Below are positions 17,940 to 31,149 of a stretch of 64,000 nt of DNA, piece after piece (position 1 is the stretch's first letter; each line of letters opens with the position of its first letter). This DNA is from Campylobacter corcagiensis (GTDB lineage Bacteria; Campylobacterota; Campylobacteria; Campylobacterales; Campylobacteraceae): contig NZ_CP053842.1 in NCBI RefSeq assembly GCF_013201645.1, forward strand, positions 620,001-684,000, written 5' to 3'. The translations under genes were made by a program, and so were the position numbers. Below the pieces are notes generated by a model. It worked only from the letters and a program-made list of their open reading frames with translations. It was not told where the DNA came from and ran no database searches.

Positions 17940-19085
17940 ATGAGTAAGAAGGCTGAAATTTACATAATGTATTTTTGTGCTGGACTTACGCTTTGTGTGA
18001 TGTATGGTGTTCAGCCTATACAGCCTGTTTTTATGGAAATTTTAGGAATTTCTAAATTTGAAGCAAGCCTTTTTACCACTTCTATTCTTGTGCCACTAGC
18101 AATTGCTAGTATCGTTTATGGCTATATTTTAGAAAAATTTAGCATAAAGAAAATTTTAGTTTTTGCCTTTTTTGCTTTTGGCGTATTAGAGCTTATGTTT
18201 GCTTTTTGTAATGACTACTATTTTTTGCTAAACATTAGAGGGCTTCAAGGTCTCATCGCTCCAGCTGCTTTAACTGGCATAATGAGCTATATCTCAACTA
18301 ATACCTCCAAAGAAAATATCGCAAGTGCAATAGGCGTTTACATAGGAATAACAATACTTGGTGGATTTATAGGGCGGTTTTTATCAGGACTTAGTTATGA
18401 TATCTTTAACTCTTGGCGGGTATTTTTTGCTATTTTAGGAGTTGTTTTGTTAATGTCTGCTTTTATGCTTACTAAAATTTCAAGTAAAGTAAGTGTAAGT
18501 CCTGTAAAACCAAAGCTTGGCGATATATTTAAGATCTTAAAATTTAGATCAAATGCCCTTATAGTTGCTTATATATTTTGTCTGTTTTTTAGCTTTACAG
18601 CTGTTTTAAATTTCTTACCATTTGAGTTAAATAAACTTGGCGGAAATTTTAGCGGGACAAAAACAGGACTCATTTATTTTGGGTATTTTATAGGTGTTTT
18701 AGTAGCTTTTAATTCTAACAGGATAGTTTCGTTTTTTGGAAATGCCCCAAAAGCGATGTTTTTTGGTGCTATAGTTTTTATATTTGGGCTTTTTTTTCTT
18801 GAATTTGATAGCTTTTGGATTATATTTTGTGCGATGCTTGTTGTGTGTTTTGGAAATTTTATAGGTCATAGCATTGCATCTGGATATATAAATAGAATAA
18901 ACGACACTCATAAAGGTATAGCAAATGGGCTTTATGTGAGCATTTATTATCTTGGTGGTTCTCTTGGAAGTGTAGTTCCAAGCTTCATTTATTCTGGATA
19001 TGGCTGGAAAATTTTTCTTATATCTATTGGAATTTTAGTTGTGATTTCTCTTATTTTTTCAGGACTTTTAAGTGTTAAGAGATGA
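17940..19085 (+). CDS. MFS transporter (drug/metabolite efflux type)
   Basis: The 381-residue protein has about 12 hydrophobic segments and major facilitator features: QPIQPVFMEILGISKFEASL at the N-terminus, an arginine-bearing loop after helix 4 (NIRGLQGLIAPAA) and a GFIGRFLSG segment at helix 5. It resembles the YnfM-like branch. It starts 8 bases after the phosphoribosyltransferase gene. The substrate is unknown. Confidence 0.85.
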   Translation: MSKKAEIYIMYFCAGLTLCVMYGVQPIQPVFMEILGISKFEASLFTTSILVPLAIASIVYGYILEKFSIKKILVFAFFAFGVLELMFAFCNDYYFLLNIRGLQGLIAPAALTGIMSYISTNTSKENIASAIGVYIGITILGGFIGRFLSGLSYDIFNSWRVFFAILGVVLLMSAFMLTKISSKVSVSPVKPKLGDIFKILKFRSNALIVAYIFCLFFSFTAVLNFLPFELNKLGGNFSGTKTGLIYFGYFIGVLVAFNSNRIVSFFGNAPKAMFFGAIVFIFGLFFLEFDSFWIIFCAMLVVCFGNFIGHSIASGYINRINDTHKGIANGLYVSIYYLGGSLGSVVPSFIYSGYGWKIFLISIGILVVISLIFSGLLSVKR

Positions 19086-20262
19086 GAATTTTCTATTTGT
19101 CTTGATATTTCTGATCAATTTAGTCTGCCTTTTGTTTGCAATCTCAAATTTAAGCATAAGTCATTATGAGGCTCAGATTTTTTTTAACTCTGAAAATTTA
19201 GTAAGCTTTTTAGCAAATTTATCTTGTCATCTCTTTGGGCAAAATGACTTTGCTGTGCGTTTACCTTTTCTTTTGATACATTTAATCAACTGTATCATAA
19301 TGTATAGATATTCAAAGCTTATCCTAAAAAGAAAAGGCGATAGATTGCTATGTGTAAGCATTTATATGTTTTTGCCTGGAACTATGGTAAGTGCGATTGT
19401 GGTAAATGAAGCTGGCATAATTTTATTTTTTACTCTGCTTTTTTTGTATTTATATGAGAGCAAAAGATCTTTTATATCATATATGGTTTTGACTATTGCT
19501 TTATTTGTTGACTCTGCTTTTGGCATTTTATATCTTGGCGTTTTATTTTATGCTATATATGATAAAAAAAGAAATTTAGCCATTGTTGCAATTGTTCTTT
19601 TAATGATATCAATTATATTTTATAACTACGACATACATGGTAAACCAAGAGGGTATTTTTTAGATGCTGTTGGAATTTATGCAGCTGTTTTTTCTCTTTT
19701 TGGATTTTTGTTTTTTATATATGCTGTTTATAGAATTTGGATTAAGGAAAGAAAGAGCCTTCTTTGGTTTATAGTTATTACTGCATTTTTGTTAAGCCTT
19801 ATTTTGTCTTTTAGGCAAAGATTTGATATAGAGAAATTTTTACCATTTGCTACAATAGCTGTTCCGCTTATTGTTAAAGTTTTTTTTAGCTCGCAGCGTA
19901 TAAGACTTCCAAAATTTAGAAAAAAACATAACTTTTTTGGACTGCTAACTTTGATATTTTTAGCTATTCACTCTTTTTTTATAATAAACAGTCAAATTTT
20001 GTACCCGATTGTTTTTAAAAATGAACCTAGTAGGCACTTTATATATAAATTTGATATTGCAAAAGATTTGGCTAATGAGTTAAAAAGTAAAGATATAAAT
20101 AGCGTTATAACATTAGATTCAGAACTTAGAGTAAGGCTAAAATTTTATGGGATCCAAAGCGGTGGAAGATACATTTTAAGTAGTGAAAATATTGGTATTT
20201 CAAAGCATGAAATAGATATAGTTAAATTTGGAAATACTGTTGTGAAATTCTATCTTTTGTGA
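19072..20262 (+). CDS. ArnT/PMT-like integral membrane glycosyltransferase-type protein
   Basis: The 396-residue protein is hydrophobic with about 8-10 membrane segments. It has an early SISHYEAQIFFNSENLVS loop and NDFAVRLPFLLIHLIN, a pattern of GT39/ArnT/PMT enzymes in which an acidic residue in the first loop is catalytic. It begins at GTG 19072, overlapping the MFS gene by 14 bases. It is shorter than typical ArnT. A lipid-linked sugar transferase role is likely but the acceptor is unknown. Confidence 0.65.
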   Translation: MLRDENFLFVLIFLINLVCLLFAISNLSISHYEAQIFFNSENLVSFLANLSCHLFGQNDFAVRLPFLLIHLINCIIMYRYSKLILKRKGDRLLCVSIYMFLPGTMVSAIVVNEAGIILFFTLLFLYLYESKRSFISYMVLTIALFVDSAFGILYLGVLFYAIYDKKRNLAIVAIVLLMISIIFYNYDIHGKPRGYFLDAVGIYAAVFSLFGFLFFIYAVYRIWIKERKSLLWFIVITAFLLSLILSFRQRFDIEKFLPFATIAVPLIVKVFFSSQRIRLPKFRKKHNFFGLLTLIFLAIHSFFIINSQILYPIVFKNEPSRHFIYKFDIAKDLANELKSKDINSVITLDSELRVRLKFYGIQSGGRYILSSENIGISKHEIDIVKFGNTVVKFYLL

Positions 20263-20306
20263 TTTTATGCTATAATTTTACTTAAATTTCAAAAGAGGGT
20301 TAATTT

Positions 20307-21059
20307 ATGTGTAAATTAAAAAAAGCTTTTACGATGATTGAGCTTGTTGTAGTTATAGTTGTTGTTGGTATTTTGGCAGCTATTCTTATGCCAAGATTTG
20401 ATAGAAATGCTCTTCTTGAGGCCGCAGATCAGGTGGTATCTCATATAAGATATACGCAACATTTAGCACTAAGTGATGATGTTTATGATCCTACTGACTC
20501 AAATTGGTATAAAAAAAGATGGACTATATCTTTTAACAGGGTTGGAGATGATGATACAGATAAATGGCGATATAGTGTTTACAAGGATATAACTGTTAGT
20601 GGAAATCTTAATAGTAAAGATGAGATAGCTAGGGATCCTTTAAGTCCTAATAAATATATGACATCTGGTTGGAGCGGTATGTCTAATAGTGAAAAAACAA
20701 ATACACTTGATAAATATAATTTAAGTTCAAAATTTGGTGTAAAAGAGATTTTTTTATCTGGAGGGTGTTCTGCAAGCACTAAAGGTGGCGGTAATATATC
20801 TTTTGATAATAAAGGAGTGCCATATCGTTCAATATCAACAACTAAGGGAGGTGGAGCAAAAAATTCTGTTGATAGAATGATTAATTCTAATTGCAATATT
20901 ACATTGGTAAATGATGGGCCATCTAAGGATGCTGGAAATCAAGCAGTTATAACCATAACTCCTGAAACTGGGTATGCAAGAATTATATGGTTTCCAGGTT
21001 GTGAAAATACTCCTGGACAGCCAAATAGATGTATAAAACCAGCTGACAGAACAATTTAA
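20307..21059 (+). CDS. Type IV prepilin-like (pseudopilin) protein
   Basis: The 250-residue protein starts MCKLKKAFTMIELVVVIVVV, an N-methylation prepilin signal with a short basic leader, cleavage before Phe, Glu at mature position 5 and a long hydrophobic helix. The residue before cleavage is Ala rather than Gly. The globular part is Ser/Gly/Asp-rich with cysteines near the end (GCENTPGQPNRC). It may belong to a competence or type II secretion-like machine; a comEA-like gene lies 8 kb away. It is the last gene before the rRNA operon. Confidence 0.82.
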   Translation: MCKLKKAFTMIELVVVIVVVGILAAILMPRFDRNALLEAADQVVSHIRYTQHLALSDDVYDPTDSNWYKKRWTISFNRVGDDDTDKWRYSVYKDITVSGNLNSKDEIARDPLSPNKYMTSGWSGMSNSEKTNTLDKYNLSSKFGVKEIFLSGGCSASTKGGGNISFDNKGVPYRSISTTKGGGAKNSVDRMINSNCNITLVNDGPSKDAGNQAVITITPETGYARIIWFPGCENTPGQPNRCIKPADRTI

Positions 21060-21064
21060 ATCAA

Positions 21065-21091
21065 AGAAATTTCAATAAATTTGAAATTTCT
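21065..21091 (+). terminator. Possible terminator after the prepilin gene
   Basis: Eleven-base arms 21065-21075 (AGAAATTTCAA) and 21081-21091 with a 5-nt loop begin five bases after the stop codon. It is AT-rich and lacks a T-run. Confidence 0.4.
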
Positions 21092-21267
21092 CCCCAACTT
21101 TCAGCTATATTTAAGCTTTACTCTTGTATAATTTCATTTCGCTTTTAAAGGAAGCCTTTTTAAAGAGCTTAAATAATAATTTTATCAAGCTAAGTTAAAC
21201 AGTCTTTTTATAAAAGTATGTTTTTTAAATTTAATAATGTTAAACTATAAATCAAAGTCAATCTTTG

Positions 21268-21280
21268 AAATCTAAATAAG
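21268..21280 (+). other. 5' arm of the 16S processing stem
   Basis: AAATCTAAATAAG here is exactly complementary to 23160-23172, bracketing the 16S gene. The pairing can be extended outward by a G.U pair and three A:U pairs. Such stems are RNase III substrates in pre-rRNA. Confidence 0.65.
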
Positions 21281-21575
21281 TGATCGATTGAGCCATTTAT
21301 TTATATACTCTTTATAGTCTTTTCTATCGTATATAGATAACTTTAAGATATCTATATAAAATATGGAGAACCTTAGATATAAGCAAGTAATTAACTTACT
21401 ATATCAATTAAGAGTAAAATTATAAATTAATAAATATTTTAAAATCTTATTTTTACTATAAATTCCATAGTAGATTTAAGCTATTAAAGTTTTAAAGATT
21501 AAACTTAAATAAAAACAAACACTCTTTAGTTTTTATATACCATAATAGTAATATAAAAATACTAAAGTTTCATAT

Positions 21576-23088
<1,513 letters not shown>

Positions 23089-23159
23089 CTAGAGTACAAT
23101 ATAGATACTCTCTCACAAGATATCTATAAGAAAGTTACAATTAAATGATCAATTGAAAG

Positions 23160-23172
23160 CTTATTTAGATTT
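23160..23172 (+). other. 3' arm of the 16S processing stem
   Basis: CTTATTTAGATTT is the reverse complement of 21268-21280 and closes a stem around the 16S rRNA. Confidence 0.65.
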
Positions 23173-23290
23173 TAAAGGTTGACTAAGGTTATTGTCTAAT
23201 TTCTTAAAAAATAGATATAAATACTAAACCAGTAGCATTTATGAAATTAAGATATATCTGTATTGTAAATGTAAAAAAATATATAAAGAT

Positions 23291-23366
23291 GGGGAATTAG
23301 CTCAGCTGGGAGAGCGCCTGCCTTGCACGCAGGAGGTCATCGGTTCGATCCCGTTATTCTCCACCA
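23291..23366 (+). tRNA. tRNA-Ala (TGC anticodon), CCA encoded
   Basis: A 76-nt cloverleaf with anticodon arm CCTGC-CTTGCAC-GCAGG gives anticodon TGC. The acceptor stem GGGGAAT/ATTCTCC contains the G3.U70 pair that is the alanine identity element. CCA is encoded. The T stem (ATCGG/CCGTT) has a T.T mismatch at its second pair. It is the only tRNA found between the 16S and 23S genes. Confidence 0.96.
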
Positions 23367-24020
23367 TTAAAATAATTGAGTTAATAGCTTGTCTTAAATT
23401 TATAGTTTAATACTAAATAGTAGAGATTTAATCTTAAAATTTACCCAAATTTTAAGATTAGGTCTTTACCTAAACGATCTTTAAAGTACAATTGTTAAAA
23501 GTCACAAACAAGTTTTATAAAATAAAACAATTTTACAGGAACTTGTTAAAGCTTTAATCTAACTATTATAAAAGCAAACATATAGATTTTAACTGTTATC
23601 AAGATCTATTTGTTAAAGATTGAATCACGGATATATAAAGAGTTAAAACTTATCTTTATATCATCATTAATCTCTTTCCGTCTTAAATAGTTAGTTTAAA
23701 TATTATAAAGCATATTTAAAACTTCAGTAGTTTTAAATTTAAACATAAAGATATAATTTAAAGATACTATGTAATAATAGATACACTATAATATGATCTA
23801 TAAGAACTATATAGTATAAATCATTAAATTTCAAATCTTTATAAATTTAACTTTATCTTTAACAAGGAAGTAATGCGAATTAGAATATCAACATAATAAA
23901 ATGATTCTAATACTTCGTAAGCGACATAGTAAATCTACCTTAATTTAGATTTAGGTGGGTCAAGGGAGTGTTTACACTCCTTGTCGCAAAGAGTAGCTTT
24001 GCTACTCTGCGAAGTTAAAA
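23367..24020 (+). other. 16S-23S spacer after tRNA-Ala; processing stem and hairpins
   Basis: No tRNA-Ile is seen. Bases 23859-23876 (TTAACAAGGAAGTAATGC) are exactly complementary to 27082-27099 behind the 23S gene; the stem extends through 23852-23858 with one G.U pair, making a roughly 25-bp processing stem. A second pair, 23492-23504 with 27147-27159, is 13 bp. Just before 23S are GGAGTGTTTACACTCC and GAGTAGCTTTGCTACTC hairpins. Confidence 0.7.
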
Positions 24021-26914
<2,894 letters not shown>

Positions 26915-27162
26915 ATTTTTATTTTTTACTCTTTTTGTTTTATGTGTTGTCAGGTTTCGTAAAACACTGTGGTCACTACCTATAAGGTAGCTCCCTTGTA
27001 TTTTACTCACCTTCCTAGCCTAAAATCAAAAATAGTTAAAAAAATAGCTATTATGAGATTATAAATATCATATAGTTTTAAGCATTACTTCCTTGTTAAG
27101 GATAAATCTTTATCCAAAGTAAAATAGTTTTATAAAATAAAACTTTTGACTTTTAACAACTC

Positions 27163-27243
27163 CAATCGTTAAATTAGAGATTTGACTACAGTTTTATTTT
27201 TAGACTGTAGAGTTTATATCTTAGATCTTTAATTTAACGATTG
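27163..27243 (+). other. Long hairpin in the 23S-5S spacer
   Basis: Arms 27163-27176 (CAATCGTTAAATTA) and 27230-27243 are exact complements, and a second stem inside (CTACAGT/ACTGTAG) closes the loop. The 3' arm abuts the 5S start, so it is probably a processing signal. Confidence 0.6.
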
Positions 27244-27361
27244 TCCGTGATTATAGAGAGTTGGAAACGCCTTGACCCATCCCGAACCAAGAAGCTAAGC
27301 AACTCATCGCTGATGATACTCTCTCTTACTGAGATGTGGGAAAGTAGGTCTTTGCGGACTT
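27243..27361 (+). rRNA. rrf: 5S ribosomal RNA
   Basis: About 118 nt. The terminal stem is GTCCGTG/TGCGGAC, and the central GGAAACGCCTTGACCCATCCC and GAGATGTGGGAAAGTAGGTC segments are typical of epsilonproteobacterial 5S. It is the last gene of the rRNA operon. Confidence 0.92.
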
Positions 27362-27907
27362 CGTTATTATACATTACTAAAATTCATTAAAACCAACACC
27401 CCTTAATAAAAATAACATAATAAAATATAATCTTACCTATTTACTAGTTGTAACAAGTCTTATAGAGAATGTTTGTTTGTAGAATTAAGCTATTTTAACT
27501 TATATAAGTTTATAAAGCTATACTATTTTTAAATCTTATGATAGTTTAAATTTGCTTTAATATATTAGGATAATTAAGTAAATTTGGTGTATAGCCTAGT
27601 AGAATAAATCTTATAGCTTTTACCGCTTTAAATTAATACTTGTAAATCTTTGTTGGTTTAATACTGTTTTTTAAGTTTTTAAATCCTATCTAGGAAGTTA
27701 AGAATTTAATTCAATACCAATATGAACTAACTGGTATTATTATTTTAAATCAATACTTATAAATCTTTTAACTCAAAAAACTACTTTAACTTTATTTTAG
27801 TGGTTAAATTTGCTTTTGTAGTACTTGGAATTTAACACCACCTTTAAATTTTAGTATCCATATTAAAATAATAATATGCTATAATTTTTTAAATTTTAGG
27901 AGCTGTT
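27362..27907. other. Intergenic, no gene seen
   Basis: AT-rich DNA with several near-repeats of the type TTTAAATTAATACTTGTAAATC (about 27629 and 27747, diverged). No coding frame or RNA gene is recognised. A ribosome binding site-like AGGAG (27898-27902) precedes the next fragment. Confidence 0.5.
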
Positions 27908-28084
27908 ATGGGTGATAGGGTAGTTTTATTTACAGATACAATCCAAGATTTAAATGGAGTTAGTAGATTTATTCAAGATATGGCTGATTATGGTAAAGAT
28001 GATGGTTTTTATGCTATATCATCAAGCTCTTTTAGGAATTTTCCTGATAAGGGGAATGTGGTAAATGCCATTATGTATCTTTGA
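27908..28084 (+). pseudogene. Truncated glycosyltransferase N-terminus
   Basis: A 58-residue frame starts MGDRVVLFTDTIQDLNGVSR and continues FIQDMADYG before a TGA. This looks like the first strand-helix unit of a GT4-type glycosyltransferase, whose N-terminal loop typically reads D-x-NGVSRF. The rest of the enzyme (several hundred residues) is missing, and an IS remnant follows within about 50 bases. The gene was probably cut by insertion and deletion. Confidence 0.55.
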
Positions 28085-28134
28085 GGGATATTATTTGTGG
28101 CTCTAAACTGGCATTATAATACTTATGAAACAAA

Positions 28135-28600
28135 TATATATAGCTAGATAAAAGCTACTTTTTACCTCTCTAAAACTCATAACTTCAAGCAGAAGGAAAA
28201 GTATTTTTAAGATAGTAAAGTAAATACTTAAATAGTATCATTCCACGTTAAAAGGTATTATAAGACGCAAAATGATTCTAAAAGTATTATTTATACTTGA
28301 TGGTTGGAGTGGTTATGATGGACTAGTAGATATAGTATATGATAAACATTTTAGAGTTAATCACGGTAAAAATAAATTTACATGAGATATATAAATAGTG
28401 CCCTTAGTTTTTGGAGTTTTACAAAAAAGACTTACTAAATTTAATGGTGTATAAGTAAATTTTGAATTACGTTTACTAGTAGCATAGTAAAAATTAAAAA
28501 AGAGTCTGAATTTAAATAGAAAAAGGATTATTGGCATAATATATTTATAAATTTATTCAAAAAGAAAGGATTGTTAGTATAGACTCTTATTTTTATTGGC
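28135..28600 (+). pseudogene. Degenerate IS1595-family transposase
   Basis: In order on the plus strand one reads DKSYF (for DESYF), then GYDGLVDIVYDKHFRVNH at about 28316, SFWSFTKK...LTKFNGV at about 28410, and KESEFK near 28510. These are the successive landmarks of IS1595-type DDE transposases (the DGWxGY Asp, the KHFRVNH block and the SFWSF/K-R-L block). Stops and frameshifts break every frame. A shorter sister remnant lies at 855-1098. Confidence 0.55.
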
Positions 28601-28882
28601 ATACATCATAGAATCTAATATATAAAAAATACTATAAATAGTACAAGTTAGCTGTCAATACTAAAAATCTAAAATTTCATTAATTTACTTTCATCTATTT
28701 TTTAGATTTTTGAAACCCCCTTTTATAGCATTGTAAAATTTATCATTTTTAAGCTCTCTAAATTCATCTTTTAATAAATTAAGAATTTCTATAAAAATAA
28801 TTTAACAATTAAATTAAACTAATTTACAATATATTAAGTATCCTTTAATAGAATAAAATTTATTTAATTTTAAGGAGAATTT

Positions 28883-29061
28883 ATGAAAAAGTTACTACTA
28901 TTTTTAGTATTTAGTTTTTCAATGTTATTTGGAGCTGTTAATATAAATACAGCATCAAAAGAGGAGCTTATGACTTTAAAAGGTATAGGTGAGGGTAAAG
29001 CTAAGGCTATAATTGAATATAGAGAGAAAAATAAATTTGATAAGCCTGAAGACATTAAAAA
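28883..29061 (+). pseudogene. comEA: comEA-like gene, 5' part, interrupted by the prophage
   Basis: A signal peptide (MKKLLLFLVFSFSMLFG) is followed by VNINTASKEELMTLKGIGEGKAKA..., the helix-hairpin-helix DNA-binding fold of ComEA. After AAAAA at 29057-29061 the frame runs into prophage DNA and would add about 40 meaningless codons, ending at 29188. The missing second half (KGIGDKVYEGIKDDIK) is found intact at 61316-61405. ComEA is the periplasmic DNA receptor for natural transformation, so this insertion should damage DNA uptake. Confidence 0.88.
29057..29061 (+). repeat. Target-site duplication, right prophage end
   Basis: AAAAA here matches AAAAA at 61316-61320. Removing the prophage and one copy restores the comEA reading frame. 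Five bases is the duplication size for Mu. Confidence 0.8.
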
Positions 29062-29159
29062 TGTATTCTCGCATTTAAAATGGGACGGATTTGTATATAA
29101 AATGGGAATTTTCAATTTTAAACGCTTAAGCTTAGCAGCAAAATTTCCCATTTTAAATG
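29062..29159 (+). promoter_or_regulatory. Right end of prophage with transposase-binding-like repeats
   Basis: AAAATGGGA occurs at 29077-29085 and 29099-29107, and inverted (TCCCATTTT) at 29146-29154. The same motif is present at the other end (61292-61300). Terminal repeats of this kind are expected to bind transposase A. Confidence 0.65.
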
Positions 29160-29184
29160 CAAAAAAAGACTTTAAATTTTATGA

Positions 29185-29842
29185 TTAAAGATGCTTTATA
29201 GTAACTTTTAACTTCCCTCTACCTCTTATAATTCCAACAAACATACCAACGATTTTACACTCATATATAAGATATCTTACTGGTGTGTATGTAGGGTTGT
29301 AAGACACTAAAAAAAGTTCATTATCTTGCTTATAGCACTCCTTTATCATAAGAGTGTATTTACAGCATAAATCTCACCATCTTTAAATTCAGCCCCTACT
29401 GCTATAAAACAGCTATCGCCGTCCATTATATATGGCTCCATGCTCTCGCCAATTGCCGTTATGATGTCTATTTTTCCAAGATATTTAACATTCTACGCTC
29501 TAAAATCTTATCACTCATAACCACCTCTTCAAACTCTTCATCACTATTATTAGCTCCACCGCCCAAAGAGGCATTTATATCAAACATTCTTAGAGTTTTA
29601 AAACTCTGATTATCTCCAGCCTCCACGCCATAAAAGAATAAATTAATAGAAATGTCCTCTTTTGCTAAAAAGTCCATTATATCTTTATATGGTGGTGAAT
29701 TTCTAAATTTAAGCTGTGCGTAGTTGTTTGGATCAAGCCCTAAAGTAGTTGCCACATCTTTATCTTTTACGATTTTGCCCCTAAATTTGGGCTTATTTGA
29801 GATTATATCTTTAAGCCTTTCATTTATTTCATCCATTGTCAT
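29185..29842 (-). pseudogene. Second S24 (CI/LexA-like) repressor, frameshifted
   Basis: The first frame (29468-29842, 124 residues) gives a helix-turn-helix-like N-terminus (DKDVATTLGLDPNNYAQLK). The peptidase S24 domain continues in other frames: IDIITAIGESMEPYIMDGDS with the catalytic Ser context GESM, then KYTLMIKECY with the catalytic Lys, and ends VTIKHL at 29185. Two breaks, near 29480 and 29360, are each repaired by adding one A. The prophage already has an intact S24 repressor at its other end, so this may be a cargo regulator. Dead, or broken by sequencing error. Confidence 0.7.
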
Positions 29843-29991
29843 ATTCTAATCCTTTATAAAATGTAATGTAAAATTTACCATATTTAAATAAAAAAAGTAT
29901 AAATAGTATTTTTTATAATAAAAATAGCCTACACACAGCCAAAGCAGAGCTTCGTAGAGTTATAATGATCTTATATTAAAAAGGAGAAAAG

Positions 29992-30206
29992 ATGATATAT
30001 ATAAGTTTAAAAAAAAATGTATTGAAACTATAAAAAGGCTTTTTATAGCAGAAGAGGTTTATGATGATACAGCCGTCATAATAGGGGATAAAATAGGCTA
30101 TATAAGAAATTCAAGCAGTGGTACTCAGGTTTTTTATTACGTGATTGGAACTTTAAAAGATAAAACCATATATCTAAAACATGGTAAAATAAACCTTGAT
30201 TATTAA
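29992..30206 (+). pseudogene. Small cargo gene with a frameshift in an A9 run
   Basis: ATG at 29992 follows AAAAGGAG. The first frame stops after 13 codons, but adding one base to the run of nine A (30009-30017) gives about 71 residues including VYDDTAVIIGDKIGYI and FYYVIGTLKDKTIYLKHGKI. This looks like a compact beta-rich domain. It is convergent with the methylase, and a palindromic terminator follows directly. Either switched off by slippage, decayed, or a sequencing error. No family recognised. Confidence 0.5.
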
Positions 30207-30228
30207 AGGGTGATTAATCACCCTTTAA
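30203..30228. terminator. Bidirectional terminator between cargo gene and methylase
   Basis: A perfect 26-base palindrome (arms TTAAAGGGTGATT and complement) spans the stop of the plus-strand gene and lies just beyond the convergent methylase stop at 30236. A plus-strand T-run follows. Confidence 0.7.
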
Positions 30229-30235
30229 ATTCTTT

Positions 30236-31039
30236 TTAAAAATTCATTATTAAAAGCTCACTTGTAGTTCTATTTTTAGAGTTTGCGTTTAGACTGTAAG
30301 TTGTTTTTAACTCCTTGATATTAAAGTTCTTGTATAGATCTCTAACTACTTCACAATCATTATAGCTTAGCATAAATTTACCACTAATTTTTTTTAAAAT
30401 ATCAGCTAAATTTTTATGGTTATTTATATTAAAGCCTGTTTTATAATAGCTTTCTGTTCCTGCATATGGTGGGTCTAAATAAAATAAGGCATCTTTGTAA
30501 TCATGCTCTTTTATGAGTTTTTCATAGCTTAAATTCTCAATTACTGCATGTTTTAATCGTTTTGAGTAGGCATTAAAATCTCTATAAATATTTTTAGCGC
30601 TTCTATTTTTCTTGCACATTGCAAAGTGCTCTTTTTTAGAACCAAAGCTTAGGCTTATTAGATAAAAATAAAACGCTGCTTTTTGTATATTATTTTTAGG
30701 TTTAACTCTTTTAAATTTAATATCTTCAAAAATCTCTCTGCTTTTTAGCATAGAGTTAAGCTCGATGGCTAAACTTTGTGGATTAGATTTTATAACCCTA
30801 TGCAAATTTATAAGCTCACTATTGATATCGTTTATAATTTCAATTTTGCTTTTTTCTTTTGCATAAAATACAGATAACGCACCACCAAATACCTCTATAT
30901 AGCTAGTATGATTTGGCATCAAAGTTACAATATCCCTAGCTAAACGACTCTTGCCACCTATCCAGCCAAATGGGGCTTTTAGAGTAGTTTTACTCGCCTT
31001 GTTTATGCATGAAGAAGAAGTAATACTATAATTACTCAT
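30236..31039 (-). CDS. DNA N6-adenine methyltransferase (D12/Dam class)
   Basis: The 267-residue protein has PFGWIGGKSRLA at residues 23-34, the SAM-binding EVFGGALSVF at 49-58, NDINSELINLH at 70-80 and the catalytic DPPY at 189-192 (FYLDPPYAG). This is the D12 class with the order of Dam and phage Dam-like enzymes. It is the last intact gene before the prophage right end, where Mu itself carries its modification gene mom. It may protect phage DNA from host restriction. The recognition sequence is unknown. Confidence 0.92.
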   Translation of the reverse strand: MSNYSITSSSCINKASKTTLKAPFGWIGGKSRLARDIVTLMPNHTSYIEVFGGALSVFYAKEKSKIEIINDINSELINLHRVIKSNPQSLAIELNSMLKSREIFEDIKFKRVKPKNNIQKAAFYFYLISLSFGSKKEHFAMCKKNRSAKNIYRDFNAYSKRLKHAVIENLSYEKLIKEHDYKDALFYLDPPYAGTESYYKTGFNINNHKNLADILKKISGKFMLSYNDCEVVRDLYKNFNIKELKTTYSLNANSKNRTTSELLIMNF

Positions 31040-31117
31040 AGAAAACTCCTTATTAAAAATAATTTTTTAAGAAAACTATAAAATACGAGTTATAATTTTC
31101 TTGCATGATGAAGAAGT

Positions 31118-31132
31118 GGGGGTCTTGCCCCC
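31118..31132 (-). terminator. GC-rich hairpin after the tail-tip gene
   Basis: GGGGG (31118-31122) and CCCCC (31128-31132) with a 5-nt loop lie 18 bases behind the minus-strand stop at 31150. It is unusually GC-rich for this DNA. No long T-run follows. Confidence 0.5.
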
Positions 31133-31149
31133 TTAAGTTTTAATATATC

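Noticed and set aside
28883-29188. 101-residue comEA-like protein taken as complete
   Set aside because: The last 40 codons are prophage end sequence; the true C-terminus is at 61316-61405.
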